64,000 bases of DNA from Archegozetes longisetosus (taxonomy: Eukaryota > Arthropoda > Arachnida > Sarcoptiformes > Trhypochthoniidae): NCBI GenBank assembly GCA_018873245.2, contig JAEMBT020000001.1:13928220-13992219 (forward strand). Reading direction: 5' to 3'. Positions 11,726-24,125 of this stretch are shown here, piece after piece. Position 1 is the first letter of the stretch, and every line of letters starts with the position of its first letter. A program made the translations under genes and the position numbers. Under the pieces are notes generated by a model. It had not been told where the DNA came from. It did not search any database and saw nothing but the letters and a program-made list of their open reading frames with translations.

Positions 11726-14700
11726 TCAATACTTCTCGTTTTGATTATATGAAACACATTTTGTGATTACTGCATCATTTTCAGAATTATCATTAGAAAC
11801 TAAATCATTGTTATTGTTATGAATAGCTTCCATATCTCTCAAACTAATACTCTTTGTTTTGTTCATATTTTTCTTCAACACCACGTTTTCAAGTTTTTCC
11901 ACCAATATTTTTATTAAATTTCCAAAGGGACTCTCGAACAGTACGTAAAGAATGTATGAAAGGATTATTGATATCAGTAGACAAAGACATGAAACTGACA
12001 TCTAAATGAACAGAAATACTCATTAGAAATGACTTGAAGGCTAAACATGATTGAAACTTGCATTATAGAAATCGTCGAAAGGCATAACATATCTGACTGA
12101 ATAACTTCTCAGAATGATGGGCACCAACTGCACTAAGTATATACCATATGTTAATCTACTCAATGGTACAAATCCTTTCCACGAAAGAATTTTTCCAACT
12201 ATTCCTAAAGAATATAAGCTTTGTATCAGAATTCAGATGAAAGTTAAGAGAGCATGAAATGCGAAATCAAAACTTTCCCAAGTAGTTTCTGAAAATTTGT
12301 CTTCAAATTACTATTAAATACCTCCTCTTCCCATAGCATTAATGAATATGATCCAAGCTGGAAGTATAATCCAAGTTATCTTGTGAAAAGCTGCGAAAAT
12401 AAGTCGTTGTAATCGATCGGGTCTTTCGATCTCGTCTTCAGAATTCATCCACGAAGTTGTCCAGAATATAGTGCCGAAACCAGAAGTAAAGCATATGATC
12501 CATAATCCTATTTCAATTGGTTTCCATATTTTCATAGTTTCATATCTATGAACCAGATATCCAACAAGTATTCCGATATAATAGGGAGAGACGTGTTCAT
12601 ATGTAGCCCAATATAACTGTGAAAATAGTACTCTTTATGTGACTCAATTCATATTTAGATAGGCTTACATAAAGAAGATGCTCATAAATTGTATTTTCAT
12701 CCAGAATTCCATTGAGTGTATACATCGCTGGAGACATATTGTAGAAAAATAGGGGAGGAATTAAACACAGAAAACAACCGCCAATTATCACAGCTATATT
12801 CCCAATCAATCCAAACAATTGTGAACGCATTAGAATTAATAATATTATCGGGGATAAAATATATAACTGAAAGTCGACCGCTAAATACCAGGTATGAGTC
12901 GCGCACTTAATTCACAATTTCAAATCTAGTTTTAAAACTTTTTCAACATTTTTACAGCATTTAACTTACATTTCCAGTTGCATCATAAAAGTTATTGATG
13001 TACAAAAGGTTTCTCCACCAGAACTGTTCGCATGGTTTATAAATAACTTCGATATTTTCTTTGAAGATGGGACCCGAACCCAAGTGAGGCATTAGGAAAT
13101 AGAATAGTATGACTCCTATTAAATTTGGAGTATATCGAAGCCATCGAACCAAAACAAATAGATAGTAATTAAAAGGTCGACTTTTGCTTTTAAATACTTC
13201 TAGTGCTACGTAGGAAGCTGTCAGTCCTCTGAAATGAAATCCAAATTTTTATACATATTTTCTTTGATTGTTTGGAACTACAGGAAAATCTTAGATTTTT
13301 CTGTGCTATATAAAAACCAAATGGAGGTAAAAGTATTAAAACTAGAGGCACAGAAAGATGTATTTATTTCATTAAATTTTCCCATGCCTCAAAACCAAAA
13401 TTAACAAAAGACAAGTTTTTATACTGGAAGATTGAATGAAAATGTTTACCCTAATAGTAAAAATGTTTCGACTTGGAGAAAAGATCCTAATTTGAGTGGT
13501 TGGTAACGATACCACGCAAGTTTAGGCATATCTCCTATTGTTCTTCTGAGTACGTGAAATATCTGAAAGAATTGCATCAAATAGACGTGTCCGATAAGAA
13601 TCCAAGTGATGGCCAATATTCTCATGCCATGAACTACTGAAAGTCTTTTAGTATAGGTATCGCTCTGTAATAATCTCTGTGTGTTTCTTATTAACGAAAA
13701 CGACATAATTATTTTCATCAAGACTGAAAGTTCTAAATATTTATTGTTTCCTTGGTTAGTATTTTGTTTGTCTGAATTCGATATGTTGTTTATAAAATCG
13801 ATAAAAGTAGCAACGATTGCAATGCACGACAGCGTTGATAAGATTGAACTGTTATTTGAAAACAATTTTTATAATTGGATAAATTTTGTGTTTTATGAGT
13901 TTTCATACATGGAAACGATCTGTTGGGTTGTGAATGGGATTTGTTCATCTCTTGTATCACAATTGGGACCGATTTTGATTTTGAGGTTCAGCATCGGCTC
14001 TAAAACTATTCAAAAAATATTTTTAAAATTTTGGATAAATAAAAATTCGTTCAATGAGAAAAAGTAAAAGTTGATGAAGTTTTTTCTTCTATTCTATTAA
14101 TTTGATTAATAAAATGAAAAGAAGTTCAACTTTTCATGACATACTTCTGTCGACAATAGTTTGTATTTCTTGAGCAGAACACGTCGATGGTATGCAAAGT
14201 CCGGCACGAGCTCCTTTACTTATATAAAACATATTCATATTTTTGGCGACTAATTCCCAGAGTGTATTCTCAAGTGGTGTTTTAGATATATTGAGAATGG
14301 GTTCATGAAATTGAAGTACTTCTGGTTTCGGCGGAAGAGGCATTGATATGAGAGTCATACAATACTTTCCAGTTATAATCAAAGGTTCTTCTTCTGTGAC
14401 TCTTATGTTAAGACATTGTTCGTATTCTCCATAATCAGATATAGTTCCGTCGAGTAGTCCTAAAGGAATTTTCGCTGATGCATCCAAAACTATATTTTTA
14501 AAAATTTTCATAAAATTTTGAATTATTAACATTTTAAGTTCATCAAAATAATAAAAATAATCAATAATTTAATAAATTAAGTTGGCAATAATTCTTCTAC
14601 TTTAAATATTATTACTATTAAAAATTATAGTTGCCAGGTCATTCCCAGCTCAAAGTGGGACAAAAACTGCTAGAAAATCACTAGAAGAGTAGAATTCTCA

Positions 14701-16975
14701 TAAGTTCTAGAGACTTAAGTCTTTTGAGATCAGACTTTCTTATGACAAACCTCTAAAAATCTGCTTGAATTACGAAAAAAAGATACAAAAATCAAGTCTT
14801 TCAATTCGAATTAAGAATTTATATCAATTTTTTTATTTAAATTAGTTTATTAATTTTTTTATATATTCATCAGAATAGATCAACTTTGATAAAAGGCATA
14901 ATTTTCTTTGAATACTTAAAGTATTGCTTCAGATTAGGAGAAATCACCTTCTGTTTGACCACATCCTGAGAAACAGAACAAATTTTTCAGTCTCGAGAGG
15001 TCTGGCATTTGAATTTCAGGCTGAATTTAGATAAAAACATCTTAGAGCCTATTTAGCTGAAAATGATAACCTTAGGATTAATGTTTCTAAATGCCAGAGT
15101 TGCCATCTTTGGGGCTTTTTAAGTTTTTATCGGCCCAAAGCCCAAGTTTTAGAGCTGACATTATGGGTCAGCGTTTTCGAGCTTTCCGAGTAAAAATCTG
15201 ATTTCAAGCTAGAATGTAGTCATGAAAACGAGATCTCATCTCGTGGAAAATCCCACGGAATCTCGAGATATCTTGTCTTGTGAGACAACACATGATCATT
15301 TTTTCGTAAAGTTAATAAGAGAAAAAACGAGTTTGCAAAAATTTACTATACAAAACTTTTTCACTACAAGTAACAAACTGATTATATATCAAAGTTACAA
15401 TTTAAATGAGTAAATATGTAATGAGACATATGCTTTCTAGCTGAGATATCTTAACGCAAATCATATGAATATGTTCTTTGATGAAGAGCCTTAGGTTTAA
15501 AACTAAAATACTAAAAGGAATGCATCAAGATATACGCATATATTACAAGTTTTGATTTCATATGATTATTCAACACTTAATAAACAGCAAAATAATAAAG
15601 AGATAAGTAGTTGCTAAGTCTTATCGCGAAAAGTATTTAGATTTTAACTACAATAATAGCATACGAACGATACGCATACTTTACAAATGATTATTAGTGC
15701 TAACTCTCATTCATATCAATCTGTACTGAAGTAAAGCTAAAAGTCTGATAAGGATATCAAAAGTAGAATTAGTTCTAAACTTTTAGTAATTGGAATTGTC
15801 TTTCAATTTAAAAGTAGTCTTCTATGTCTTTTATACCTATAATCTTAGGCTCTTCCTCAGAAAACATATTCATGTATTCATATGCCCTAATTCAAAGATA
15901 AAGGCCAGTAGTTATGAAATTACAAAACTTTGAGAAATACGAAACTAGACGAGAATGCGTTGAAATATACAATACCTTGACGAGATTAAGACTCACAAAA
16001 TCTAAAATTTGAATGACTTCGAGTGTATTCGAATCTTGAACAAAGGGTAGACACTTGCAATTTTTAAAGTCCGCCTTTTTGGTAGACCTAAATTGGCAAC
16101 ACTACTAAATGCTGACTGTCTCTTAAAATTTTTATTGATGGTTAATCGGTGATCAAATTTTATTGATCGAGTATAGTACTCAGTATTATACAAAACTTTA
16201 ATTTGAACTTAATTGTGTACTACAAACTCTAAATGAAATTAAATCAAATTTCATTTATTTAAATTTATTGCTTAAAAGTTAAGGAATTCTCGTTTTCTTC
16301 ATATCATGTATTCTTCGCTTTTTTAATTAAGTTTTAATCGATCAATTGAAAAGTTCTCATCGTAAAAAAAATTAAATTGACTCACATTTAAAGGGCCAAA
16401 CTTTTTGACTTCTAATACCAGAAATCATTCTGAAAAGACTCGCTGAACACTGGTCTGAAAGTTCAAACTAAAAAAATCATTACATTAAATAATCCGATAA
16501 CATATTTTAATAGATTGTCATAACTTACCTCATATATATATTTAAGAAACAAAGGCATTACTATTTTAAAAATTGATTCAATCGAATCAGAAAGCAATTG
16601 TTGCTGTTCAAGCATGAAATTAATCGTATCATTCATTGTCGTATTTTTGGGCTTAACTTTAACTATAGCTCCTTCTTCTCCCTCAGGAGGTGATAGTCTT
16701 CTCACAATTTTATTGATTACAGAATTAATTTCGTCTGTATTTATAGCATTGATATCATCAGGATATCTATCATCATAATCATTATTACTATAGGACTCGT
16801 AATCACTATCTTCTGGAAGGCTATCATCACTTTGATCGTCAGAATTTTCATCTAATTTTTCACTCGATGTTGTAGTTTCTGAGTAATTATAATGTTTATC
16901 TTCTTCTTTTGTTTTAGATGTTTTCATCATAATTACAATAAGCAAGAGAAATAAGATATGTTTTAAACAAATCAT
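11726..16975 (-). CDS. NRF-6-like membrane acyltransferase (nose resistant to fluoxetine family), multi-exon
   Basis: Minus-strand exons inferred from homology and splice sites: 16975-16529; an exon ending at 14145; 14005-13909; 13848-13450; 13228-12970; about 12903-12675; 12616-12323; one starting at an AG near 12200; the last ending at 11726. Exon 1 encodes a hydrophobic signal-like start and a long Asp/Glu/Ser-rich stretch. The second carries the NRF domain signature LDASAKIPLGLLDG, with YEQC and CIPSTCSAQEIQ. The rest is a multi-spanning acyltransferase-3 domain: GMRILAITWILIGH (catalytic-type His), WYLAVDFQLYI, YEHVSPYYIGILVGY, PLSRLTYGIYLVQ. Phases agree across all joins from 14145 onward. 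The link from exon 1 to the second exon is not resolved: no in-phase acceptor joins them directly, so a short exon may be missing. NRF proteins are thought to act in lipid or xenobiotic transport; the substrate here is unknown. No inactivating mutation was found. Confidence 0.8.
13849..13908 (-). other. 60-nt intron inside the NRF-like gene
   Basis: Read straight through, the frame QIVSMYENS meets two in-frame TAA stops. A GTATGA donor at 13908 and an AACAG acceptor ending at 13849 remove both and give QIVSISILSTLSC, the expected start of the first membrane segment. The gene should therefore not be called a pseudogene on account of these stops. Confidence 0.75.
14655..15010 (-). other. Intronic stretch conserved in duplicates at 23.55, 50.2 and 57.2 kb
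   Basis: The first long intron of the NRF-like gene contains sequence also found, diverged, at about 23540-23730, 50160-50480 and 57000-57320. On the minus strand all copies keep a short open run of the type SPISKQCLTYSK before a stop, led by an AG. It might be an overlooked small exon of the NRF gene or only a shared duplication. Confidence 0.3.
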
Positions 16976-17902
16976 TTTAATTGATTATATAAGAAATATT
17001 CTTTTGGAGATCACCGATGTTCACAATATAGCAGTTGGCTATGAACTAAATATTAATATCTTATTCAGTGTCCGTGAGCATGATAGTGGAATAAGTCGTT
17101 TACATATAATTGCTCATTGATTCTATTTGGGATTTTTTGAAGAGCTCTATAATTTTGAAGAATCTTATTTGGGAAAAATCTTGATAATAGTTATTGAGAA
17201 TTGATTATTACTTAAAAAATAATTTTATGCAACTGTCACTTAAGTTTATGCAAATACTGAAGTATCATCACAATTATTAAACTCTATAATGACTGAAGCA
17301 AGAGAACTGAGATCGTTCATCTGAATTTCAATTTTTTAAGAATTTTGCTAAAAGTGAATTTACTTTCGCCAAATGAAATGGGTCAATAATTACATCAAAT
17401 AGAGTGGCACTACTTAAATGAGTTGGGTTGGGCTGAAGCGAACAAAGTCGGAGCTTTTGGGATCTCGCAATGTCAGCATGTATTTCAAAGGGATTGAGTC
17501 TAAAGTTTTGAGGCCAATGGACAAGTTTAACTAATTAGATAAAAAATACCGATTCAAGTAATCAAAAACAAAGAAATTACTCAAATTAAGAAAAATTTAT
17601 TGAAATTAATGATAAGTACTCGTTAAATGTTTGACAAAGTTTAATCAAACTATTAATTGAACGATTTTGAACATTTCTTCATGAATTAAAATTATTTTGT
17701 TGATAAACCAGTTATAATCTGCTTGTTGTAAATTTACTAGTTGTAAAACAAATCTGCGTTTTTTGTCTATGAATTGCGGATAAGTTTTGAGATAGCACCT
17801 AAAACAATATTGACAGGATTAATGTTTGTTTTATTATAACAATAGCGAAGGAATATTTCTGAGATGATCACACTCAAGTTTAAGATTATTTAGTCTGTCT
17901 TG
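16976..17902. other. No recognisable gene
   Basis: This is the AT-rich interval between the first exon of the NRF-like gene and the end of the caspase-like locus. The NRF promoter should lie just right of 16975. No motif was recognised. Confidence 0.4.
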
Positions 17903-19129
17903 TTAGTTTGGAAATTGTATTGATTGAGGCCATCCTGAATTGAAATAGAGCTTTCCTCTCATACATAGTTCTCGTACTTCTGGTGTAGACTTCAGTCTTT
18001 GATCTTTGATTAAATGCATCAAAATGCAAGTCTAATAAAAGATTTGATGAGAGTTTTATTTATACAAACTAGTAAAAACTATTTAGTTTGTTAAACATAC
18101 ACGTTTTATGATATCATTTAGATTCTCTTGAGCTGAATATTGGTTTATGGAATAACTTAAAGCTTCACCGAAGGCACTCGTTCTTTCCTTAACACACCAT
18201 GCAAATTCATCTGGTATTTTAAAAAATACATATTCTTCTTTAATAGCCGGGTATTTTTATTTTGAACTAATTATAATAATTTCAGGATATGAGACATTCT
18301 TCTAAATACTACTGTAAATCATCCCCAATTTTAGATAAACTCAAGATTAGACTCAACTTAGATAACGCGAATATGAAAGTAATCCTATTAAAAGAGATCA
18401 TTTTTATGGAAATTAAATTTAAAAATATGACTGTGAGCGTCATCATAAATTATAAGGTATAAATCAAACTAAAAGCTTAAACACAATCAACAAAAGCAAA
18501 CCTTCAGCACAAGAGTAACAAACAAAAGTATCTTGATTTGTATGAATCTTATTTTCCAGTGACTTGATCTCAATTTTTCCTGAAAAGGAATCGTTAGATT
18601 CCTTTGAAGAGAACAATTGTTAGTATTGGTGTTATTCGATTCCTTGATTTTTAAAATCATACTTTTTCGACAACAGTTAAATAAGAATAGTTTAGGTCTC
18701 CTGTCTAATTGTGGAAAATTCTTTTCAGAGAAAATATTCACTACTTCAGAAATCGGCATCAAATCACATCCACCATAGCCATGAATTTTTCATTCTCTCC
18801 GTGAATTATAATCATAACCACAAGTGCTTCGGATCCTTTAAGTTCAGGGCTTTTTGATAACAAGGTTAGTTCATCTCTTATTCGTGATGCAGTTTAATTG
18901 TATAAGAGTATGACATTGAAGAATATTGCTCGAAAATACTTTTAAACCCAGTGGACTCGAACTCTAGCTGTTCGGGAGCTGCAATCACGCTATTGGTGAT
19001 AACACATTTTCCTCTGGGATTGTGTTTCATATCATAAATAAGACTGCCTTCCTTTAGAACTCTCGCTTTTAATACACGTTCAATAGGAGCCGAACCTCTG
19101 GACTTGCTCTGGAGCTGGAATTGCTGCAC
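17903..19129 (-). pseudogene. Caspase-like cysteine protease locus with two frameshifts
   Basis: Minus-strand pieces in caspase order. 19129-18886 gives YDMKHNPRGKCVITNS and FKSIFEQ (start of the large subunit). After a 1-nt frameshift, IRDELTLLSKS and ALVVMIIIHGEN (His-Gly of the catalytic dyad). After a second 1-nt shift in an A-run near 18795, GYGGCDLMPISEVV and RRPKLFLFNCCRKS, where the usual QAC-R-G active-site Cys motif is replaced by NCC-R-K. The exon ends at 18502 with a frame reading CYSCAE. A small-subunit exon (18237-18101) holds PDEFAWCVKERTSAFGEAL, and the last exon (18031-17903) ends in RGKLYFNSG and a stop. Splice phases agree. Caspases cut after Asp in apoptosis and immunity, but the two shifts argue this copy is dead unless they are sequence errors. 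Confidence 0.75.
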
Positions 19130-20155
19130 TTTTTTAAATATTTTGCTGCTTCAAGATTTCGCTCACTTCTAGAATTTTCAGAAAATCAATAATTAGTCTA
19201 CAAGTACTTCAGTGTAGAGTAAATTTGAGAAATAAAAATTTCTGCTCATTTTCACTGAGCCTCTAGTTTTTGATGGAAAATTTAATAAATTTTCTAAAAA
19301 TTGATTTTTAAAATTAAATTTTGATACCTCCGCAGTTTCATTTTTCGACTGAAGGATTCCTGAGCGAATTAATGAAACTCGGATTTAGCTCGACCATGCG
19401 ACAACTCATCCAATTTTTTCTATGTAGATATCACGATTTTCATCCTTTTCCATATTGTTGATTGAATTCGGTCGAAGGATAGCTTTATCTTAATTCGAAC
19501 GTCTTGAAATCAAATCGAATAAGCCTCCTATGTAGTTAAACCATAATAAAGTGAAGTGCTTGAGATTGATATCCTGCATCCACGGCAACGAGGTTTCACT
19601 ATAAAGAGGTTATTTTGAAAGAGTAATTGTGTACCAAAACTAGAATATTGTTTTCATTTTAACGATTATTTATTAGAAGGAGGTTGACTATATTGAGAAA
19701 TTGCTGCAAGTGAAATTTTATTTTTAATGAAGCTTCAGTATTAAAACACCAGTCTAACTACTGTTTTATTAAAATTTCGAAACTGTGCGATCAACTTTTT
19801 ATATGAACGCTACGAGCAATTCCTGATAAAATTGAGCATGAACTTTGCTCTAACTCTTTCTCGGAAATAATTACCGTTTAATGTGATGAAATAACACAAC
19901 TTCATTAGTTTGATGTCTTAAATAAAATCATTAAAATTCAATCTTATATTTATGTTACGTATTGGTATCACTCAATAAAAATTTTGATACATGATATCTG
20001 TTATTAAAAAAGTTTATTTTGACTGCAAAAATTCAATTATATCACAAACTATCACTGATAACATAAATTCAAATACAAGTGTTTCAAACCTTGATTTAAA
20101 TCTAGTATTAATTGCATTGTACAGTGTGTGAGCACTTATAGAGTCTTTAGATATA
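19130..20155. other. No clear gene; possible 5' part of the caspase-like locus
   Basis: An upstream exon or prodomain would be expected here if the caspase locus were complete. The minus strand shows a short ATG-led run MEKDENRDIYIEKIG near 19.45 kb before a stop, which I cannot assign. Nothing else was recognised. Confidence 0.25.
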
Positions 20156-20872
20156 TTAGATCACCCCATAAATTTCTAGATACTCAAAAACTACTAAAGA
20201 TATTTTATTGAATTTTATATATTCTAAATATATCCCCCCATATCGACTTTTTAACATCTCGAAGGCTTTTAGCTCAGGCTTCCTTAGTTATAGATGCTTT
20301 TGTTCATCAGTTAAAAATGTGGAGTCCATCGAGAGCAGACTTTCCTGAGTTTCAGGTGGTCGCGCAAGATGGTCCGGATCGATGAGTTTTCGATCATCAA
20401 AATCTCCCCTATTTGATGATATTGTCACATTTCTGTCATTTATCACTAATTCTAGTACTATTGACATATTTTCTTCACTTGTTGCAGATATTGATTGACC
20501 GGTTCGACCATCATCTTTAAGGAAGCGTCTTCCACGGTTAAACTCAGCAAACCAATTGAAGACTGTAGTTCTCGAAGGAGCATAATCTCGTAATACTTTG
20601 ACCAAATTTTCATGGCTTTGTGCCTAAGTTAGCCCTTCCATCCAATGAAAACAAATTTTGGCTCTTTTATGCTCTTTATTGAACTCTATTAGGCAACCAA
20701 ATTTATGTTTAGGCAGTCAATTTTAAATTATCATTTAAAATAAACTATTTATGATTTTTATATTCTGTCTTTACAAAAATTAGTACAAAATGTCGATAAT
20801 AATATTTGCACAAGTAAGATCTTATGAACTCTGACGGATTGTACAAGTCCAGAAACTTATGGGGTGATCTGA
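20156..20872 (-). mobile_element. mariner-type element, decayed and internally deleted, 717 bp
   Basis: The left end TTAGATCACCCCATAAATTT and the inverted right end TCAGATCACCCCATAAGTTT form the terminal repeats. TA flanks both ends (20154-20155 and 20873-20874). The minus strand encodes the helix-turn-helix part of a mariner transposase: APSRTTVFNWFAEFNRG, then DDGRTGQS and SATSEENMSIVLELV. The catalytic DDE/D core is missing; the frame runs on to LTDEQKHL and a stop at 20288. An in-frame stop precedes the fragment. It cannot move by itself. Confidence 0.85.
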
Positions 20873-21254
20873 TATTAAGACTCAAACTGACGTAACTTTG
20901 CGCGAAAAACATAAACTCACATAAATACCAATTCTATCTATGAAAAAGTTATTTTTACTTCAATCGGTCTTTTGAAGATTAAGTCAGATTGAAGTTTTAG
21001 AAAGATCTACTCTATTTGTCTTGAGGTGAAATAGCTACATCACCAGTTATCTAAAACGAGCTCCAGACACCAATCACCTCATATAAGGCGACTTAAGAAT
21101 TAGAGCGTCTGCTCATTAGAAAAATATGTGACTAATACTTCGCTAAATCGTATGGTTTTAAATTAGTATTCATAACCTAACCTATTGAAACAAGACATGA
21201 GTCTCATTTCACATTAGTTTTGTGTTAATTATATGCGTGGGACTCTAAAAGGTA
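20873..21254. other. No recognisable gene
   Basis: This is a short AT-rich interval between two mobile elements. No motif was seen. Confidence 0.4.
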
Positions 21255-21853
21255 TACCATAGGCTCCTCTTTGTTTGATCAAGATTCATTTGATCAAAAT
21301 TCACTTAATCAAAATATATTTGATCAATAAACCTGTTTAACTACCCCGAGAGTGAATCGAACCTTGTATTCAATAATGAATTACTCTGATCTGAAATATC
21401 CATTTTATGATGTTTACTTGGAGTTAATCAAAGAAAAATAGTATGAGGCACATGTTTGAGAAACATCTAGTTAAAGCGATAAACTAATGAAAGTAAAGTA
21501 TTTAAAATATTTTTTTCATTATGAGTGCTAAATATAAACTTTTACGAAATTTTCAAAAAACATGTTAAAACATTTGAATATAATAAATCTTAGTTTTAAA
21601 TAGTTTACGGGTTGCTCTGACATTTGATCCCTTAGATTTCTTTAATCTCAAAAAACAATACATGTTATTTCATAATAACTCATTGATCCCAAAAGTTAAA
21701 TTTGAATCCTATTGAGAGTTTGATTTATTTTCGAGTTTGAAAGCGGGATAATTTTTTTGAGAATAATTTAGGGGATTGCAAACAGAGATTAATTTTGATC
21801 AAATAAATTTTGATCATGTGAATTTTGATTTAACGAAGTGCTCCCAAACCATA
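21255..21853. mobile_element. Inverted-repeat element with TTTGATCAAAATTCA-like subterminal repeats
   Basis: Near the left end (21268-21330) a 14-16-base unit of the type TTTGATCAAAATTCA is repeated about four times. Near the right end (21790-21845) it is repeated inverted about three times. The outer flanks, GGCTCCTCTTTGTTTGATCA and, inverted, GGGAGCACTTCGTTAAATCA, also match. Paired subterminal repeats of this kind are typical of non-autonomous DNA transposons. No coding capacity was seen and no target duplication could be fixed. Confidence 0.55.
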
Positions 21854-22174
21854 TGATGTAGAAGCGTTTCACTTGCAAATCATATTTGTGCTTATTTTTG
21901 ATCAAATGCATTAGTCTAAACATTAGGGAAAAAATTGATATCGCATTAGAAAGAAATGACTTCAGGTGCAATAATGGTCAGCATAGAACAGTGAGATTTT
22001 ATCAATTTTTTCACATAACTGAATAAAAATATAAAAGAGATTTATGAAGAAATAGCAAAAGTTTTTGGTGATAACTGTTACACTTATTTCTAATTTTTCT
22101 TCTAATGTTTATACTAATGTTTTTGATCAAAAAATAAAACGTATGTAATTTGCAATTGAAGCGCTTCTACATCA
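21854..22174. mobile_element. MITE with long terminal inverted repeats, 321 bp, TA-flanked
   Basis: The left end TGATGTAGAAGCGTTTCACT and the inverted right end TGATGTAGAAGCGCTTCAAT match. The similarity continues imperfectly for about 90 bases (a shared TTTGATCAAA and a shared AAACATTAG). TA lies outside both ends (21852-21853 and 22175-22176). It sits at the edge of the element on its left and so is probably the later arrival. Confidence 0.65.
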
Positions 22175-23055
22175 TATTGTTTACTTTTTAAAGCCTTTAC
22201 GTATCAATTAAAAAATTTAATAAATGAACAAATTCAATGAAAATGAAACTAAATTTCAGTTGAGTAAAAAAGTTTCAATTATTGTACTTAAAATTTAGTT
22301 AGGAATATATTTTGATAGAATGTTGAAAAGCTGCTATATTTTACCAAAAGTATTTGTTCATTAAGTAAAATGTTTTTAATTGGAGTATTTTTCTACCTTA
22401 TGTATTATTTAGTTTTGTAGTTATGATAAGCAACTCATTTTTCATTAGAAAAGTAAAATAATTTGGCTCGAAAATCTCTAAATAATAAAGTTAGTATTTA
22501 ATTTGGTAAGATTTTATCATAAAAATAAATATTTGAAACATGTGTTAAACACTTATTGCTTATATTAAGTCAACTGAGTATCACGTAAGCACTTGTAACA
22601 GCTTGCTAGTATTACTTGTGCGCTTTGCAATCAGTTCTAAAATTGTTTCACTTAAACCGTTACATGGATAAAAGTTTTTTACTCTTTTTTTTCTTTGAGA
22701 GCTTATGTTGTTATGCACAATAAATGGGAGGGAATAGAATAATTGATAAAATCGTGAACAAATAAACAAACCTAATCACTACATATTTGCATATTAAACA
22801 TAACATATATTTTGACAACAATTCATGAAAAGATTACTTTTCAATTGAAAATAAATATTTTGACTTAGAAATTATATGAAATTTTGTTAATGTTTGGCAT
22901 CGCATGAAAATAAGCAAGCTTGGAAATATTTAACATGTTCGACCTGAAATAGTTGTAATGAACGCATCCATTTACATTGTTTAATGTAGAAATTCTTTAC
23001 TTCCGTCACTCAATTTTGTGAATATAAGTCTTTGTGAATATTCTTAAAACGAAAA
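22175..23055. other. No recognisable gene
   Basis: This is AT-rich DNA with only short random open frames on both strands. No repeats were recognised. Confidence 0.4.
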
Positions 23056-23510
23056 TCATTTCCGTATTTCAATTATTGAATTCGGAAACTTCAGGCTTGA
23101 AAAAAGTTTCCTATGGATGCATAAACTTCGTGATTCTGGTCTAGATATAACTTCTTTGTATTTAGACAAAATCTCTCGAATTAATTCACATATCTTAAAG
23201 TTTATTTCAAGAAGCAATAATGAAATACGTTTTTACCCAATCTTTATATAATACTTACACGACCTAAAATATCACTTAAAAACCCTTGAGCTGCATACTG
23301 ACGATAACTCAAAGCCCCACCGAATATGCTCATTCTTCTTCTACAATACCACGAATACTCTCATAAAATTCAACAATAAGTTACAACATTTTTAAGTTTA
23401 AAAATTTAGTTAAATTTTGCTGTTGTAAGAGTGAAAATTATAATTATATTGATTCCACGAAAATAAACCTTCGGCACAGGAATAACAAATAAGCGCGTTT
23501 CTACTCGATT
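23056..23510 (-). pseudogene. Second caspase-like locus, C-terminal fragment
   Basis: Three minus-strand pieces line up with the caspase locus at 17.9-19.1 kb. About 23500-23470 has a frame ending ALICYSCAEG at a GT donor (the counterpart reads CYSCAE). About 23362-23267 gives EYSWYCRRRMSIFGGALSY and QYAAQGFLSDILGR, followed by GTAAGT. About 23190-23056 gives RPESRSLCIHRKLF and a stop. This is the small-subunit region. The active-site large subunit is absent, because the sequence to the right becomes a copy of the NRF intron. It is a truncated duplicate. Confidence 0.65.
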
Positions 23511-23539
23511 AACTTCGATTTAAAAAGATGAAAAATCGA

Positions 23540-24070
23540 GTCTTACATCGGTTTTAATTAAGAACTCACATCAGAATTTGTTTAACTAAACTAGTTTATT
23601 AATTTGTTGAAATATTCGTCAGAATAAATCAAGTTCAATAAAATTGATAATTTTCTCTGAATATTTAGTGTATTGCTTCGGAATAGGAGAAATCGCCTGC
23701 CGTTTGACCACAGACCGAGCAGCGGAACAAACAGTAAATGCTGACCGTGTTTAAAATATTTTCTTCATAGTCAATCTGTGGTCAAATTTTATCGTTCGGA
23801 TTAGTACTCAGTATTATACAAAACTTTGAATTAAATTGGATTAAATCGAGTGCTACAAGCTCTAATCAAATTGAATCAAATTTCATTTGTTAAACTAATT
23901 GCTTGAAATGTAAGCTGTCTTACATTTGAAGAGCTAGACTTTGAATTCGAACACCAGAAACCATTGTGAAAAGACTCGATCAACAGTGATCCGAAAGTTG
24001 AAACTAAAAAATCATTACAATAAATAATTGAAAACACATTCCAATGACTTTTATTATAACTTACTTAATA
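23540..24070. repeat. Diverged, shortened copy of NRF intron 1 (14.76-15.0 and 16.0-16.53 kb)
   Basis: The sequence matches 14760-15000 and then, after a gap, 16120-16530. A shared anchor is the run TACTCAGTATTATACAAAAC at about 16168 and 23805. The copy stops at the equivalent of the NRF exon 1 donor. Exon 1 itself is not present beyond it. Confidence 0.6.
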
Positions 24071-24125
24071 TAAAGTACTTAATATGAATACTTTTTAGAA
24101 GAGTCTTAGGTTTAAGATTAAGAGT

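Noticed and set aside
13849-13908. Two in-frame stops in the NRF gene taken as pseudogene evidence
   Set aside because: A 60-nt intron with proper ends removes them and restores the expected membrane segment.
13681-14067. 128-codon plus-strand frame
   Set aside because: It lies antisense to the NRF exons, whose protein motifs and splice phases are convincing.
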